Assembly: GCF_030269665.1 (NCBI RefSeq)
Contig: NZ_BSTS01000004.1
Span: 124,001 to 188,000 of the forward strand
Origin: Actinomycetospora sp. NBRC 106375
GTDB taxonomy: Bacteria > Actinomycetota > Actinomycetes > Mycobacteriales > Pseudonocardiaceae
DNA length: 64,000 nt
Reading direction: 5' to 3'
Shown here piece after piece: positions 18,183 to 25,729 of the stretch. Under the pieces are notes generated by a model, which worked only from the letters and a program-made list of their open reading frames with translations, searched no databases and was not told where the DNA came from. The first letter of the stretch is position 1, and each line of letters begins with the position of its first letter. Made by a program: the position numbers and the translations under genes.

Positions 18183-18219
18183 GGTGGGCCCGGGCTCGTC
18201 CCTCGAGCCCGGGCCCACC
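18183..18219 (-). terminator. Perfect 16-bp hairpin, probable terminator
   Basis: Arms 18183-18198 and 18204-18219 are exact complements around the loop TCCCT. It lies downstream of DUF1707 and the iron box on the minus strand and upstream of idi. No T run follows, as usual in this genome. Confidence 0.75.
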
Positions 18220-18264
18220 TCTCGCCGCTGCCGCTGGGCGCCACCACAACACCCGCGCAGCGAT
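18183..18264 (-). ncRNA. Candidate iron-repressed small RNA (about 82 nt)
   Basis: The minus-strand -10 box TAGGCT (18276-18271) sits inside an iron box. Transcription would start near A18264 and stop after the 16-bp hairpin at 18183. The predicted RNA folds as a 5' hairpin (CGCTGC at 18262-18257 with GCAGCG at 18231-18226, plus GGG/CCC inside) with an exposed U/G-rich loop, followed by the terminator stem. There is no open frame with a ribosome site. The layout is that of the IdeR-controlled mycobacterial sRNA MrsI; sequence similarity is not claimed. No good -35 is visible. Confidence 0.4.
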
Positions 18265-18282
18265 GAGGCAAGCCTAACCTCA
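18264..18282 (-). promoter_or_regulatory. IdeR/DtxR-type iron box
   Basis: On the minus strand TGAGGTTAGGCTTGCCTCA matches the DtxR/IdeR consensus TTAGGTTAGGCTAACCTAA at 15 of 19 positions. It overlaps a TAGGCT -10 element, the expected position for Fe(II)-dependent repression. Confidence 0.6.
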
Positions 18283-18306
18283 GCTGGCGGCGGAGCGCCA
18301 GCCCCC

Positions 18307-18819
18307 TCACCACCGATCGTGCGGGCCCCGATGACCGCCCGGTCCGTGCCCGTGCCAGCGGCCGCGTCGAGCGTGGCCGAGCACGATGAAGAGCAGCGGG
18401 ATGATCAGCAGGCCGGCACCCGAGCCGGTCGTGGCCGCGCCGATCGCGAGGGCCGGCATCACGAGCACGAGCACCATCACCAGCGCGAAGACCGGCAGGG
18501 CCGCCGCCGGGTGGGGCCGGTGCGGACCCGGGGGCACCGGGCGCGCGCGGACCGCCGCCTCCTCGACGGGCGCGGGCGGGCGCGGCAGCGGCGGGTGCGG
18601 CGCGGGCAGGTCGGTGAAGAGGGCCTCGAGATCCGACCGGCGGACCGCGACCGCGGCGCGCTCGGAGCGGTCGCCGAACTCGTCGACGTCGAGCCGGCCG
18701 GCGCCGAGATGGACGCCGAGGGCGTCCAGGGCGGCGGTCCGCTCGTCGTCGGAGACCCGCAGGTCCGGCTCCGGGCGCCCGCCCGCCGCGCCCGCGTCGT
18801 CACCGTGGTCGTGATCCAC
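18307..18819 (-). CDS. DUF1707 protein with C-terminal membrane hairpin
   Basis: A 170-residue protein. The N-terminal DUF1707 domain reads PDLRVSDDERTAALDALGVHLGAGRLDVDEFGDRS (about 18-52), a short SHOCT-like helical module frequent at the front of actinobacterial membrane proteins. A proline-rich linker and two adjacent hydrophobic segments follow (VFALVMVLVLVMPALAIGA, GLLIIPLLFIVLG). The tail is rich in Gly, His and Arg (RRGRWHGHGPGGHRGPHDRW) and could bind metal. GTG 18819 has GGGAGGAG upstream. The function is unknown. An iron box lies just past its 3' end. Confidence 0.75.
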   Translation of the reverse strand: MDHDHGDDAGAAGGRPEPDLRVSDDERTAALDALGVHLGAGRLDVDEFGDRSERAAVAVRRSDLEALFTDLPAPHPPLPRPPAPVEEAAVRARPVPPGPHRPHPAAALPVFALVMVLVLVMPALAIGAATTGSGAGLLIIPLLFIVLGHARRGRWHGHGPGGHRGPHDRW

Positions 18820-18960
18820 CGCGCCTCCTCCCGTCGCACGGACACCCCCACGCAGCGCCCGGCCGGTCACCCCATCGTGCGCCTCCCGGCGCGGAATCGC
18901 CGTGAATCCACGGGGCGACCTCCCGACGACCTCCCGACGACCAAGGGCAGGCTCAGCTTT

Positions 18961-18975
18961 CTGGAATGATTCCAG
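18961..18975. promoter_or_regulatory. Fur-family-like 7-1-7 palindrome upstream of VIT1 gene
   Basis: CTGGAATGATTCCAG is a perfect 15-bp palindrome with a single central base, the geometry of Fur/PerR/Zur operators. It ends 21 nt before the ATG of a predicted iron/manganese transporter. Assignment to a Fur-type regulator is inference. Confidence 0.45.
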
Positions 18976-18996
18976 TCTTCGTGGGACGCTGGAGGC

Positions 18997-19737
18997 ATGG
19001 CCGTGAACAGCTCCGACGCGGGCGCGACGGACGGACCCGCGCACCCCGAGCCCCACGGCGGCGAGCTCTCGCAGCGCCTGAACTGGCTGCGTGCCGGGGT
19101 GCTCGGCGCCAACGACGGCATCGTCTCGACCGCCGGGATCGTCGTCGGCGTGGCCGGGGCGACGGCCGAGCGCGCCCCGATCGCCACGGCCGGCGTCGCG
19201 GGGCTCGTCGCCGGCGCCGTGTCGATGGCCCTCGGCGAGTACGTGTCGGTGTCCAGCCAGCGCGATTCGGAGAAGGCCCAGCTCGCCAAGGAGAAGCGCG
19301 AGCTGCGGGAGACGCCGGGCGAGGAGCTCGAGGAGCTCGCCGAGCTCTACGAGGAGAAGGGCCTCCGCCGCGAGACCGCCCGCCAGGTGGCGGTCGAGCT
19401 GACCCAGCACGACGCGCTCGCCGCCCACGTCGACGCCGAGCTGCACCTCGACCCCGACGAGCTGACCAGCCCCTGGCGCGCCGCCGCGGCGTCGGCGGTG
19501 TCGTTCGTGTCCGGCGCCCTGCTCCCGCTCGTCGCCATCCTCGTGACCCCGACGTCGTGGCGGGTGCCCGTCACGGTCGCGGTCGTGCTCCTGGCGCTCG
19601 GGATCGCGGGCTGGATCAGCGCCCGTCTCGGCGGCGCGACCCCGCGCCGCGCGGTGCTGCGGGTGGTCGTCGGCGGCGCGCTGGGCCTGGCCGTCACCTA
19701 CGGGATCGGCTGGCTCGTCGGCGGCGCGGTCGGCTGA
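18997..19737 (+). CDS. VIT1/CCC1-family iron/manganese transporter
   Basis: Membrane protein of 246 residues that probably exports Fe(II) or Mn(II). Helix 1 with LNWLRAGVLGANDGIVSTAGIVVGVAGA and helix 2 with GAVSMALGEYVSVSSQRDSEKAQL are family signatures. A glutamate-rich cytoplasmic helical insert (about 90-155) corresponds to the metal-binding domain. Three C-terminal helices follow (VSFVSGALLPLVAIL, VAVVLLALGIAGWI, GALGLAVTYGIGWLVG). The ATG has CTGGAGGC just upstream. A Fur-like palindrome precedes the start, fitting metal control. The 3' end overlaps the convergent WYL gene by 40 nt. Confidence 0.87.
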   Translation: MAVNSSDAGATDGPAHPEPHGGELSQRLNWLRAGVLGANDGIVSTAGIVVGVAGATAERAPIATAGVAGLVAGAVSMALGEYVSVSSQRDSEKAQLAKEKRELRETPGEELEELAELYEEKGLRRETARQVAVELTQHDALAAHVDAELHLDPDELTSPWRAAAASAVSFVSGALLPLVAILVTPTSWRVPVTVAVVLLALGIAGWISARLGGATPRRAVLRVVVGGALGLAVTYGIGWLVGGAVG

Positions 19738-20705
19738 GCCGCGTCCCCGACCGCCCGCGTGTAGCGGGCCGCGACGCGGCGGAACTCCTCGACCAGCGCG
19801 TCCGGGGACTCGACCGTGAACTCGGCGTCGAGGCCGGTGAGGATCAGCGCCGCGGACCGCGCGTCGTCGGCCGAGAGCCGCACCCGGCAGGCGTCCGGGC
19901 CCAGCTCCTCGACGCGCACCTGGTCGGTCCAGATCGTCGCGCGGACACGCTCGGCGGGGGCCTCGACGCGCACGACGCACGGGAACGGCCGGATGTCGGC
20001 GACCCGGTCGGCGACGAAGGTGGCCGGGTCGCCGCCCGGGACCTCCCGCGGCGCGAAGCGCGGGCCGGTGGGCAGCCCGTCCGGAGCGAGCCGCGGCGTC
20101 ATCCGGTCCACGCGCAGCGTGCGCCAGTCCTCGCGGTCACGGTCCCAGGCCACGAGGTACCAGCGCCGGCCCCACGCCACGAGGTGGATCGGCTCGATCC
20201 GCCGGCGGGTCGGCGTGCCGTCGCGCGCGGTGTAGTCGATCTCGAGGACGCGGCGGTCCCGGCAGGCGCCGCCGACGGCGGCCAGCACCGACGGGTCGAC
20301 CGACGGGGCGACGCGGGGCGCCACCATCGCGACCGGCATCGCCGTGATCCGGTGACGCAGGCGCGCCGGGAGGATGCGCTCGAGCTTGACGAGCGCGGCC
20401 AGCGCCGTCTCGCCGGTGCCCGCCACCCCGGAGCCGGCCGCCGTCCGCAGCGTCACCGCCACGGCGACCGCCTCGTCGTCGTCGAGCAGCAGCGGCGGCA
20501 GCGCCGCCCCGGACCCGAGCCGGTAGCCGCCGCCGGGGCCGAAGTCGACCTCGACCGGGTAGTCGAGCCCGCGCAGCTTGTCGACGTCGCGGCGCACGGT
20601 GCGGGTGGTGACGCCCATGCGCTCCGCGAGCTCGGGACCCGTCCACTCCGGACGCGCCTGCAGGAGCGAGAGGAGCCGCAGCAGGCGGGCGGAGGTCTCG
20701 AGCAC
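19698..20705 (-). CDS. WYL-domain transcriptional regulator
   Basis: DeoR-type helix-turn-helix plus WYL domain, 335 residues. N-terminal wHTH: RLLRLLSLLQARPEWTGPELAERMGVTTRTVRRDVDKLRGLDYPVEVDFGPGGGYRLG (about 7-64). WYL core: RVLEIDYTARDGTPTRRRIEPIHLVAWGRRWYLVAWDRDREDWRTLRVDRM (about 145-200), followed by the WCX extension. WYL proteins sense nucleotides or nucleic acid in some systems; here the context gives no defence genes. GTG 20705. It is transcribed in the same direction as the aldolase upstream, with a 43-nt gap. Confidence 0.87.
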   Translation of the reverse strand: MLETSARLLRLLSLLQARPEWTGPELAERMGVTTRTVRRDVDKLRGLDYPVEVDFGPGGGYRLGSGAALPPLLLDDDEAVAVAVTLRTAAGSGVAGTGETALAALVKLERILPARLRHRITAMPVAMVAPRVAPSVDPSVLAAVGGACRDRRVLEIDYTARDGTPTRRRIEPIHLVAWGRRWYLVAWDRDREDWRTLRVDRMTPRLAPDGLPTGPRFAPREVPGGDPATFVADRVADIRPFPCVVRVEAPAERVRATIWTDQVRVEELGPDACRVRLSADDARSAALILTGLDAEFTVESPDALVEEFRRVAARYTRAVGDAAQPTAPPTSQPIP

Positions 20706-20748
20706 CCCGTCAGTGTGCCGCCGATGGCGGACCGGACCGGTCCGCGAC

Positions 20749-21537
20749 TCAGCCCCAGGCGCGGCCGGCGGCGTCGAGCGTCGACAGGACCGCGGGGACG
20801 TCGGACCAGACGGTGACGAGCGCGAAGCCGTCGGCGGCCCGGGCGGCGGCGTACTCGGCGTGGGTCGCGTGGACGGCCGCCCGCTTCCCGGCCCCGGAGC
20901 ACGCCGCGAGCACCCGGCGGAAGGCGTCGTGGATCGCGGGCTCCTCGCGGTCCTGGGCCGGACCGAGACCGAGGGCGACGCCGAGGTCGCCGGGGCCGAC
21001 GAACAGGCCGTCGAGCCCCGGCGCGGCGGCGATCTCGTCGGCCCGCGCCAGCGCGTCCGACGTCTCGATCATCGCGAAGGCCAGCACCTCGTCCGCCGAG
21101 CCGATCGGGTCGTCGCCCGGGCGCAGCGCCGTGCGGAGCGGGCCGAAGGAGCGGCGCCCCCGCGGGGGGTAGCGGCAGGCGGCCACGAGCTCGGTCGCGG
21201 TGGCCGCGTCGGACACCATCGGGGCGATCACGCCGCGGACGCCGAGGTCCAGGACGAAGCCGATGATCGACTCGTCGACGGCGGGCAGCCGCACGAGCGG
21301 GGCGAGACCGTGCGCGGCGATCGCCCGCACCGCGTCGGCGCTGCGGGCGCGGTCGAACAGGCCGTGCTGGAGATCGAGGGTCAGCGCGTCGAGCACGTCG
21401 TGGCCCGCGGCGTAGGCCGCGATCACCTCGACGAGATGGGGATCGGGCACGGTCAGCCAGCCGTTGCGCGCGGCACGCCCCGCGGCCCAGGCCCTGCGCA
21501 CGCTGTCGGTCCCTGCCGCTGTCACCGGATCCGTCAC
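20749..21537 (-). CDS. HpcH/HpaI-family aldolase (2-oxo acid aldolase)
   Basis: Class II, metal-dependent pyruvate-type aldolase fold, about 262 residues. Motifs: WLTVPDPHLVEVIAAYAAGHDVLDALTLDLQHGLFD (usually D-x-E-H, here DLQHG), PLVRLPAVDESIIGFVLDLGVRGVIAPMVSDAATATELVAACRYPPRGRRSFGP, MIETSDAL (metal-binding Glu) and GLFVGPGDLGVALGL. The glutamine in DLQHG occurs in several HpaI subgroups. The start is uncertain: GTG 21537 is preferred because HpaI proteins begin shortly before this point. GTG 21567 and the frame to 21666 overlap the divergent small gene. Confidence 0.82.
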   Translation of the reverse strand: MTDPVTAAGTDSVRRAWAAGRAARNGWLTVPDPHLVEVIAAYAAGHDVLDALTLDLQHGLFDRARSADAVRAIAAHGLAPLVRLPAVDESIIGFVLDLGVRGVIAPMVSDAATATELVAACRYPPRGRRSFGPLRTALRPGDDPIGSADEVLAFAMIETSDALARADEIAAAPGLDGLFVGPGDLGVALGLGPAQDREEPAIHDAFRRVLAACSGAGKRAAVHATHAEYAAARAADGFALVTVWSDVPAVLSTLDAAGRAWG

Positions 21538-21632
21538 GGTGGCACCGTCGCACGAGACCTCGATCACCTTCCGGTCGGCTGCTCCGTTCGAGGGAGCCGC
21601 GGCGGTGATCCGTCCCCGTACGATCAGCGGTG

Positions 21633-21860
21633 ATGTCCGCGCCGCCCCGCACGAAGTCCTCGCCACGCTTCACGTTCGACCGCGACACCGCGTACCGGAT
21701 CACGGTGCGCGGCGACGCCGGCGAGCGCCAGGAGCTCCTGCTCGACGCCTACCAGGGGTGGCTCCAGGGCCCCGACGGCATCCGCCACCGCTTCGGCGCG
21801 CACCGGCGGGCGCGCACCGAGCTGCGCGACGACACCATCCGGACCGTCGTCGGACCCTGA
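21633..21860 (+). CDS. Small hypothetical protein, 75 residues
   Basis: Unrecognised small protein: MSAPPRTKSSPRFTFDRDTAYRITVRGDAGERQELLLDAY, then QGWLQGPDGIRHRFGAHRRARTELRDDTIRTVVGP. Basic, no membrane segment, mixed alpha/beta look. TACGAT (21619-21624) stands 5 nt before GTG 21630 and 8 nt before ATG 21633, so the message may be leaderless and start at either codon. Codon use is as in neighbouring genes. It is followed by the second family B palindrome, then the convergent BldM-like gene. Confidence 0.6.
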   Translation: MSAPPRTKSSPRFTFDRDTAYRITVRGDAGERQELLLDAYQGWLQGPDGIRHRFGAHRRARTELRDDTIRTVVGP

Positions 21861-21878
21861 GCTCCTCCGGCCGGCGGC

Positions 21879-21927
21879 GGTCACTGGCTGGTATCCCTCG
21901 CTGAGCGAGCGATACCAGCCAGTAGCC
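21879..21927. repeat. 49-bp palindromic element (family B, copy 2, inverted)
   Basis: Core arms 21883-21901 and 21905-21923 (19 nt each, one mismatch) carry ACTGGCTGGTATC. Outer bases extend the stem to 21879-21927 with two more mismatches. Its reverse complement matches the 7026-7074 element almost throughout, differing mainly in the loop. It lies between convergent genes. Confidence 0.9.
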
Positions 21928-22014
21928 GTCGTCGGCGCCCGCGAGGACATCCTGCCGCCTCCGACCCGGCGGGACGTCCGGCGAGAGCCGGGTTTCGCCT
22001 GACGAGCGGGGCGC

Positions 22015-22623
22015 TCAGGAGACGAGACCGCAGCGGAAGCCCTGGGCCACCGCCTGGGCGCGGTCGGCCGCCGAGAGCTTGCGGAACAGCCGGCGGGCGT
22101 GGGTCTTCACCGTGTCCTCGGACAGGTAGAGCTCGCGCCCGATCTGGCCGTTGCTCTTGCCCTGGCTCATGCCGCGCAGGACCTGCATCTCGCGCTCGGT
22201 GAGGTTGATGCCCGCCCCCGGCGACGCGGTGCGCTGCATCGGCATCGAGCCGGCCTCGGCGCCGACGGCCGAGTGGGCGAGCGCGGCCACGAGCTCGGGG
22301 CGCGAGGCGTCCCAGCGCAGGTAGCCGCGGGCCCCGCCGGCGATCGCGGCGGCGATGCTGCCGGCGTCGTCCGGGGCGCCGAAGACCATGACGTTGGCCT
22401 GCGGGTGCGCGGCCATGAGGCGACGGGTCGCCTCGGCGCCCGAGGCGACCGCGCGCTGGGTGCCGACGAACACGACGTCCGCGGTCTGGCGGGCGTAGCG
22501 GGTGAGCAGCTCGTCGGCCGTCGACACGCAGTCGATGCGCTGGACGCCGGGCACCGCGGACATGACGCGCGTCAGTCCCTCGCGGACACTGCGCCGGTCG
22601 TCGCAGATCAGAACAGTCCTCAT
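22015..22623 (-). CDS. BldM-like LuxR-type regulator with degenerate receiver
   Basis: A 202-residue regulator with a receiver-like domain (1-120) and a NarL/LuxR helix-turn-helix (LTEREMQVLRGMSQGKSNGQIGRELYLSEDTVKTHARRLFRKLSAADRAQAV, about 141-192). The C-terminal half is very close to Streptomyces BldM as I remember it. The acidic pair CDD is present, but the phospho-acceptor position 54 is glycine (DVVFVGTQRAV), so activity should not depend on classical phosphorylation. ATG 22623 has GGACGGAG upstream. A leader with two competing hairpins precedes it. Confidence 0.85.
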   Translation of the reverse strand: MRTVLICDDRRSVREGLTRVMSAVPGVQRIDCVSTADELLTRYARQTADVVFVGTQRAVASGAEATRRLMAAHPQANVMVFGAPDDAGSIAAAIAGGARGYLRWDASRPELVAALAHSAVGAEAGSMPMQRTASPGAGINLTEREMQVLRGMSQGKSNGQIGRELYLSEDTVKTHARRLFRKLSAADRAQAVAQGFRCGLVS

Positions 22624-22637
22624 ACAGACTCCGTCCG

Positions 22638-22670
22638 GGTGGGGAGACCTCCCACCGTGTCCACGGTGGG
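22638..22670 (-). promoter_or_regulatory. Leader with mutually exclusive hairpins before BldM-like gene
   Basis: Hairpin A: CCCACCGTG (22651-22659) with CACGGTGGG (22662-22670), perfect, 2-nt spacer. Hairpin B: 22638-22656, outer GGTGGG/CCCACC arms. Both need bases 22651-22656, so only one can form. Hairpin B ends about 14 nt before the ATG, next to the ribosome site. The A palindrome could instead be a protein operator. Confidence 0.45.
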
Positions 22671-22744
22671 CGTTGATCCCCTCATCGGCCGTCCCACCCG
22701 TCCGCTTGACCCCCGAATGACACCCACGTCGTTAGGAACCCCCG

Positions 22745-23206
22745 ATGGAGTGGCGCGCGAACCCCCGCCGCGTACTGGTCGTCAACGGCCCGAACCTGGA
22801 TCTCCTCGGCCGCCGCGAGCCCGAGGTCTACGGCACCGACACCCTCGACGACCTGGTCGAGCGGTGCCGGCGCACGGCCGGTGAGCTGGGGCTCGAGGTC
22901 GACGCGCGGCAGAGCAACCACGAGGGCGTGCTCATCGACGTCGTCCACGAGGCGATGACCGGCCATGGCGGAGTGATCATCAATCCGGGCGGCTACACCC
23001 ACACGTCCGTGGCCCTCCGCGACGCTCTGGCCGCGCTGCCGGTGCCCGTGGTCGAGGTGCACCTGTCGAACGTCCATGCACGGGAGGCGTTCCGCGCCCA
23101 CTCGTACGTGTCGCCGGTGGCCACGGCCGTGATCGCCGGGGCCGGGGTGACGGGCTACGACCTCGCGCTGCGTTTCCTGGCCGAGCGGGTGCTGCGCCGG
23201 GCCTGA
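22745..23206 (+). CDS. aroQ: Type II 3-dehydroquinate dehydratase
   Basis: Third enzyme of the shikimate pathway, a dodecameric cytoplasmic dehydratase. The 153-residue protein has all type II motifs: [21 protein letters not shown] with the catalytic Tyr29, [32 protein letters not shown], and [22 protein letters not shown] with the catalytic His and substrate-binding residues. ATG 22745 is divergent from the BldM-like gene. TTGACC (22706-22711) is a possible -35. The gene stands alone, without other aro genes nearby. Confidence 0.95.
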   Translation: MEWRANPRRVLVVNGPNLDLLGRREPEVYGTDTLDDLVERCRRTAGELGLEVDARQSNHEGVLIDVVHEAMTGHGGVIINPGGYTHTSVALRDALAALPVPVVEVHLSNVHAREAFRAHSYVSPVATAVIAGAGVTGYDLALRFLAERVLRRA

Positions 23207-23214
23207 GGTGTCCC

Positions 23215-24159
23215 TCAGAGGTGGGCGCGGCGGGCCAGGACCTCCAGCTCGCCCGCCAGCGCGTCGGGGAACTGCAGCGGCAGGAAGTGCGAGCCGGGCA
23301 GGCGGACCAGCCGCGCGTCGGGGAGCGCGGCGGCCAGGGCGGCCATGTCCGCGGGCGGGGCGAGGGTGTCGAAGTCGCCGGACACGACCGTCGTGGGCGC
23401 GGTGATCGCGGCGAGCGCGGCGTCGCCGGGAGCGGCGTGGTCCGCGGCGGCGAGCACCATCCGGGAGAACCACGTCCAGTCGTGCCGAGCGAACTGCCGC
23501 GCCACCTCGGCGAGCGTGACGAACGGGGCCGAGGTGCCGGTCGGGTCGAGCTGCGCGGGGTCCATCCCCGCGCGGTCGAGGGCGTCCCGGCTCGCGTCCA
23601 TGCTGCGCGGCAGCAGGTCGATCAGCCCGGACACCGGCGGCCCGACGACCCGCAGCAGCCAGCCCCCGACCTTGGCCGCCCCGCGGTGCACGCCCTCGGG
23701 CACGCCGGGGGCGGGCACCGGGAGGCGGGGCAGCACGCGGAAGGCGCCCGTCGCGGCACCCCCCAGCAGCAGGAGGCCCGCGACGCGCTCCGGGGCGCGC
23801 CGGGCCGCCTCGATCGCGACCGCCACGCCCACCGACCAGCCGACGACGATCGCCCGCGACATCCCCGCCGCGTCCATGACCGTGAGCAGGTCGTCGACGT
23901 GGTCGTCGACGCGGATGTGCGCCTCGTCCTCGGGGCGCGCGGACCCGCCGAGACCGCGGTGGTGCCAGGTCGTCGCGTGGTAGCCGCAGTGCGCCCCGTG
24001 CAGGAACGGCCACGCCGCCGGACTCGCGCCGAGGCCGTTCGACACGACGACGGGCACGCCGGCGGCGCCGTTGTCCCAGCGCCGCAGGCGCGTGCCGTCG
24101 CGGGCGGTCACGTCCTCGACGTGGCCGTCCCCGTCGCCGGTGCCGCCGTCGGCCGTCAC
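23215..24159 (-). CDS. Alpha/beta hydrolase
   Basis: A 314-residue alpha/beta hydrolase. Motifs: oxyanion region VVSNGLGASPAAWPFL, HHRGLGGSARPEDEAHIRVDDHVDDLLTVMDAAG, nucleophile elbow VVGWSVGVAVA (G-W-S-V-G, Ser about 117), acid in VVSGDFDTLAPPADM and His in PGSHFLPLQFPDAL. The substrate is unknown; relatives include haloperoxidase- or lipase-type enzymes. GTG 24159 is preceded by GGAGGCACC. The NDH-2 gene ends 17 nt upstream on the same strand, so the two are probably co-transcribed. Confidence 0.85.
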   Translation of the reverse strand: MTADGGTGDGDGHVEDVTARDGTRLRRWDNGAAGVPVVVSNGLGASPAAWPFLHGAHCGYHATTWHHRGLGGSARPEDEAHIRVDDHVDDLLTVMDAAGMSRAIVVGWSVGVAVAIEAARRAPERVAGLLLLGGAATGAFRVLPRLPVPAPGVPEGVHRGAAKVGGWLLRVVGPPVSGLIDLLPRSMDASRDALDRAGMDPAQLDPTGTSAPFVTLAEVARQFARHDWTWFSRMVLAAADHAAPGDAALAAITAPTTVVSGDFDTLAPPADMAALAAALPDARLVRLPGSHFLPLQFPDALAGELEVLARRAHL

Positions 24160-24176
24160 GGTGCCTCCGATGCCGC

Positions 24177-25544
24177 TCAGGACGCCGAGACGGACCGCTG
24201 CTTCATCTCGTCCGCGGAGAGGTAGTCGCGGGTCTCCTCGAACGAGGACGTCTCGCTCTTGCGGCCGGCCAGGAACCCGATGCGGATGAAGTCGTCCCCG
24301 CCGAAGAGGTGGAGGATCCAGTTGAAGACCACCCGCGCCCGCGTCCGGGTCAGCGGCAGGGCGTAGAGGTGGTACGCCCGGGTCACGGCCTGGGCCACCA
24401 TCCCCGTGAGGCGCAGCTTCAGCGGGTGCGCGACGGCCTGGGTGCCGCCGAGGTCGACGACGAGGCCGAGGTCGTGGTGCTTGTACTCGCGCAGGGTCTC
24501 GCCGCGCACCGACGCGACGACGTTGTCGGCGGCGACGACGGCCTGGCGGACGGCGTGCTGCGCGGTCGGCGGGCAGATCGACGACCCGGGCGGGCTCGCG
24601 GTCAGGTCGGGGATCGCGGCCGAGTCGCCGAGGACGAAGACGTCGTCGTAGCCGTCGAGGCGCAGGTCGGTGCCGGTCTTCACCCGGCCGCGGACCAGCT
24701 CGACCCCGAGCATCTTGACCAGCGGGCTCGCGGTGACGCCGGCGGTCCAGACGAGCGTGCGCGTCGGGATGACGCTGCCGTCGGTGAGGGTGACGCTCTC
24801 GTCGGTCACCCGCTCGACGCCGGTCTCGAGGCGCACCCCGATCCCGCGGCGGCGCAGCAGGTCGAGCGCCTCCTCGCCGAGACGCTGCCCCAGCTCGGGC
24901 ATGAGCCGCGGGGCGATGTCGACCAGCGTCCACTTCACCAGCGTCGGGTCGAGGCGCGGGAAGCGCTTCATCGCGCTGTCGGTGAGCAGTTCGAGGCACG
25001 CCGCGGTCTCGGTGCCGGCGTAGCCGCCGCCGATGACCACGAAGCTGCAGCGGGCCGCGCGCTCCTCGGGGTCGGTGGAGGCGTTGGCCAGCTCGAGCTG
25101 GGACAGGACGTGGTCGCGCAGGTAGGCGGCCTCGCCGAGGTTCTTCATGCCCAGGCCGTGCTCCTCGAGCCCGGGGATGTCGAACTGGCGGGTGACGCTG
25201 CCCGCGGCGATGACGAGCCGGTCGTAGGGCAGGTCGACGACGTCCTCGCTGATCTTGCGGACGACGGCGACCTTGCGCTGCAGGTCGAGCCCCACGACCT
25301 GGCCGGGCAGCCGCTGGGCCGTCCTGATCGCCCGTGGCAGCGGCACCGTGACCGACTGGGCCGTGATCACCCCGGCCGCGACCTGCGGCAGCAGGGGCAG
25401 GTAGAGCATGTAGTCGTGGGGGTTGACCACCACGATCTCCACCTCGCCGCGCGACAGCTCGCCCTTGAGCTCACGTTCGAGGCGCTGGACGCACTTCAAG
25501 CCGGCGAACCCGGCGCCGACCACCACGATGCGCTGCGCACTCAT
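24177..25544 (-). CDS. ndh: Type II NADH dehydrogenase (NDH-2)
   Basis: Monotopic membrane flavoprotein passing electrons from NADH to quinone without proton pumping; 455 residues. FAD-binding RIVVVGAGFAGLKCVQRL at the N-terminus, NDH-2 motif DYMLYLPLLPQVAAG, NADH-binding FVVIGGGYAGTETAA (about 165-180), FAD site VFVLGDSAAIPD, and quinone-site-like TAQHAVRQAVVAADN. The C-terminal amphipathic region (RVVFNWILHLFGGDDFIRIGF) would attach it to the membrane. ATG 25544 has AGGAGG upstream. A second, diverged paralogue lies at 46196-47662. Confidence 0.9.
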   Translation of the reverse strand: MSAQRIVVVGAGFAGLKCVQRLERELKGELSRGEVEIVVVNPHDYMLYLPLLPQVAAGVITAQSVTVPLPRAIRTAQRLPGQVVGLDLQRKVAVVRKISEDVVDLPYDRLVIAAGSVTRQFDIPGLEEHGLGMKNLGEAAYLRDHVLSQLELANASTDPEERAARCSFVVIGGGYAGTETAACLELLTDSAMKRFPRLDPTLVKWTLVDIAPRLMPELGQRLGEEALDLLRRRGIGVRLETGVERVTDESVTLTDGSVIPTRTLVWTAGVTASPLVKMLGVELVRGRVKTGTDLRLDGYDDVFVLGDSAAIPDLTASPPGSSICPPTAQHAVRQAVVAADNVVASVRGETLREYKHHDLGLVVDLGGTQAVAHPLKLRLTGMVAQAVTRAYHLYALPLTRTRARVVFNWILHLFGGDDFIRIGFLAGRKSETSSFEETRDYLSADEMKQRSVSAS

Positions 25545-25729
25545 GCCCGATGTCCTCCTGTGTTCGGTTCCGCGGAGTCTTCCCCGGGGCCCGCCGGAGC
25601 GACACCTCCCCGCGCCGAGGAGTCGGGACCCATGACCGCCCTCACAGGTGGTCCGGGCGCGAACCACCGAGCACGAGCAGGTCGCCCGTGGTCTCCTCCC
25701 CCCACCCGACGGGACCTTGAGGAGGCCGC

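Noticed and set aside
18072-18266. Small plus-strand protein containing DAEKDAEKDAEE from the tandem repeat
   Set aside because: No start codon with ribosome site, antisense to the idi leader, and the frame passes through the strong hairpin.
24984-24995. Further family A copy (GTGAGCAGTT in ndh)
   Set aside because: The match covers one arm only and is conserved coding sequence; no palindrome.
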